From: Yoonia sp. F2084L
Lineage (GTDB): Bacteria; Pseudomonadota; Alphaproteobacteria; Rhodobacterales; Rhodobacteraceae
NCBI RefSeq assembly: GCF_023015625.1
Contig: NZ_JALKAH010000001.1
Coordinates: 496,001 to 560,000 of the forward strand
Direction of reading: 5' to 3'
DNA: 64,000 nucleotides
In this document: positions 62,781 to 64,000 of the stretch, in pieces
How positions within the stretch are numbered: position 1 is the first letter of the stretch
Layout: every line of letters begins with the position of its first letter
Notes under the pieces: generated by a model
Seen by the model: only the letters and a program-made list of their open reading frames with translations
The model's database searches: none
Told to the model about the DNA's origin: nothing
Position numbers and translations under genes: made by a program

Positions 62781-63722
62781 ATGAAGAAGATCCTTTTGGC
62801 CGCTGGCCTTTCAACGCTCATGATGGGCACAACTGCGATGGCAGAACTGCAAATCGGTGTGTCCGTTGCACGTTTCGACGACAACGGTCTGACCGTGATG
62901 CGCAATGGCATGACAGCCTTTGACGAGGCAAACGACGAAGTCAGCCTGCAAATGGAAGACGCAACCGATGATGTGGCCAAGCAGTTGGACCAGATCAACA
63001 ATTTCATCGCATCGGGCGTTGACGCGATCATCGTGAACGCCGTTGACACCAACGCAACCGAGGCGATGTCGAATGCTGCTGCCGCTGCTGGCGTGCCACT
63101 GGTTTACGTCAACCGTCAGCCGGTGAACATGGACACATTGCCGGACGGTCAGGCGTTCGTTGCATCCAACGAAATCGAATCCGGTACATTGGCTGCATTC
63201 CAGATGTGTCGTCAGCTGCGTGCTGAAGGCAAAGCGGGTGGCGCACAGGCCTATGTTCTGGTTGGTCAGCTGTCGAACCAGGCGGCTGTGCAGCGCACAA
63301 AGGACTTTCACGACGTCATCGGCATGGACATGTGTAACTTCATCACCATCATTGATGAACAGACAGCCAATTGGTCCCGCGACGAAGCGAACGACCTGAT
63401 GACAAACTGGTTGTCTTCAGGCGACGAATTCGACGCGGTCTTTGGCAACAACGACGAGATGGCACTGGGTGCGATTCAAGCGATGAAAGCGGCAGGCATT
63501 TCCATGGACGACGTGGTCGTCGGTGGTGTTGATGCAACATCCGACGCGCTGCTGGCGATGTCTGCGGGCGATATGGACGTCACAGTGTTCCAAGACCTTG
63601 CCGGTCAGGGTGCGGGATCAATTGAGACAGCAATGGCGTTGGTCAAGGGCGAAGAAGTCGACAAAACAGTCTTCATCCCCTTCAAGCTGGTCACACCAGA
63701 AAACCTGTCTGAATTCCAGTAA
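62781..63722 (+). CDS. sugar ABC transporter substrate-binding protein (ribose/inositol type)
   Basis: 313 residues with signal peptide MKKILLAAGLSTLMMGTTAMA and a type I periplasmic sugar-binding fold: QIGVSVARFDDNGLTVMR, then DAIIVNAVDTNATEAMSNAA, VYVNRQPV, and FGNNDEMALGAIQAMKAAG. It resembles myo-inositol binding proteins (IbpA/IatA), and the upstream IolE-like TIM-barrel gene agrees, but ribose or another sugar is possible. GGGAGGAA is the ribosome site. Confidence 0.87.
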   Translation: MKKILLAAGLSTLMMGTTAMAELQIGVSVARFDDNGLTVMRNGMTAFDEANDEVSLQMEDATDDVAKQLDQINNFIASGVDAIIVNAVDTNATEAMSNAAAAAGVPLVYVNRQPVNMDTLPDGQAFVASNEIESGTLAAFQMCRQLRAEGKAGGAQAYVLVGQLSNQAAVQRTKDFHDVIGMDMCNFITIIDEQTANWSRDEANDLMTNWLSSGDEFDAVFGNNDEMALGAIQAMKAAGISMDDVVVGGVDATSDALLAMSAGDMDVTVFQDLAGQGAGSIETAMALVKGEEVDKTVFIPFKLVTPENLSEFQ

Positions 63723-63800
63723 GTTGCTGACAATAAGCTAAAGTTACGGGGCAGCCTATGTTGCCCCGTATCTCAAACTGCACCAAAAGGGAGCTGGCAG

Positions 63801-64000
63801 ATGTCAGACGCAAGCGAAGGCACAGGCGGCCTTACATTCGATAAATCAAAGCGCAGCTGGCCGAATGAGCTGAACGTCTTTGGCGCGCTGATCCTGATCA
63901 TCGTCATCTTTGAAATCCTCGGTGCGATCTTCATGCAGCAAAGCCTGCTGTTTGATACCCGCGACCGCTTTGACAGCATTTTTAACGAAGCGCGTTTGCG
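63801..64000 (+). CDS. ABC sugar transporter permease, 5' part (cut by window edge)
   Basis: 66 codons open to the end of the window. A cytosolic leader (MSDASEGTGGLTFDKSKRSW) is followed by one span (ALILIIVIFEILGAIF) and a FDTRDRFDSIFNEARL stretch, as in RbsC-like permeases. GGGAG stands before the ATG. It belongs with the binding protein gene 78 bases upstream. Confidence 0.75.
   Translation, partial: MSDASEGTGGLTFDKSKRSWPNELNVFGALILIIVIFEILGAIFMQQSLLFDTRDRFDSIFNEARL

Noticed and set aside
1..64000. CRISPR arrays, tRNA or rRNA genes, prophage
   Set aside because: No regular repeat-spacer pattern, cloverleaf with T-arm consensus, rRNA stretch or phage gene run was noticed by eye; a tRNAscan and repeat search would settle it.

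Overview
The window is chromosomal DNA from an alphaproteobacterium, most likely a marine member of the Rhodobacteraceae (Roseobacter group). The signs are moderately high GC with strongly coding-biased third positions, dense gene packing with many ATGA overlaps, the order ispDF / dusB-ntrBC-ntrYX-trkAH-hfq-hflX, fused TRAP permeases with a TAXI binding protein, a GafA-like gene transfer agent regulator, DUF6477, and CtrA-type TTAA-N7-TTAA boxes. The genus cannot be fixed from the sequence alone. No rRNA, tRNA, CRISPR array, prophage or intact insertion sequence was found.

Layout. 1-8.8 kb: the 5' part of an FkbM-type methyltransferase, guaA, an endonuclease/exonuclease/phosphatase-fold protein, a non-pyrrolysine MttB-type methyltransferase, DUF6477 divergent from a GafA-like regulator with a CtrA-like box between them, lipA, hpt with an overlapping 57-residue membrane protein, and a COQ10/RatA-like protein. 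8.9-24.2 kb: an ammonium transporter, the pncC-pgpA-ispDF block, then the nitrogen and potassium regulatory block dusB-ntrB-ntrC-ntrY-ntrX-trkA-trkH-hfq-hflX. 24.4-28.5 kb: an accessory stretch with an SDR gene convergent on an adenylation-carrier-reductase (NRPS-like) gene, followed by a remnant of an IS110-type transposase. 28.5-37 kb: a minus-strand branched-chain amino acid type (HAAT/Liv) ABC operon, livK-livG-[52 aa]-livF-[139 aa]-[89 aa]-livH-livM, with a penicillin-acylase family hydrolase at its end. 37-44.6 kb: a DUF1963 protein, a GlxA/AraC regulator, class II DAHP synthase, a PAS protein with two perfect CtrA boxes upstream, yicC, gmk, a gamma carbonic anhydrase and an unknown. 44.7-51.7 kb: the phosphate regulon phoR-pstSCAB-phoU-phoB. 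51.7-52.4 kb: a gene-poor gap rich in inverted repeats. 52.4-61.7 kb: gnd, a sodium/calcium exchanger, a TAXI-TRAP transporter and a DctB/DctD two-component pair. 61.8-64 kb: a LacI-type operator palindrome before a TIM-barrel protein, a sugar (possibly inositol) binding protein and a truncated ABC permease.

How the parts work together. Much of the window is nutrient sensing and uptake: nitrogen (amt, NtrBC, NtrYX), potassium (TrkAH), phosphate (PhoR/PhoB, Pst), amino acids or acyl-amides (Liv plus acylase), organic acids (TAXI-TRAP, DctBD) and sugars (ABC at the right edge). NtrC and NtrX lack the GAFTGA sigma-54 loop, while DctD keeps a changed version (GAFPGA).

The least described elements are the three extra genes inside the Liv operon, above all the 52-residue membrane protein tied to livG and livF by 4-base overlaps; the NRPS-like reductase whose adenylation pocket lacks the usual amino-group-binding Asp; the 57-residue protein overlapping hpt; and the CtrA-like boxes at two loci.
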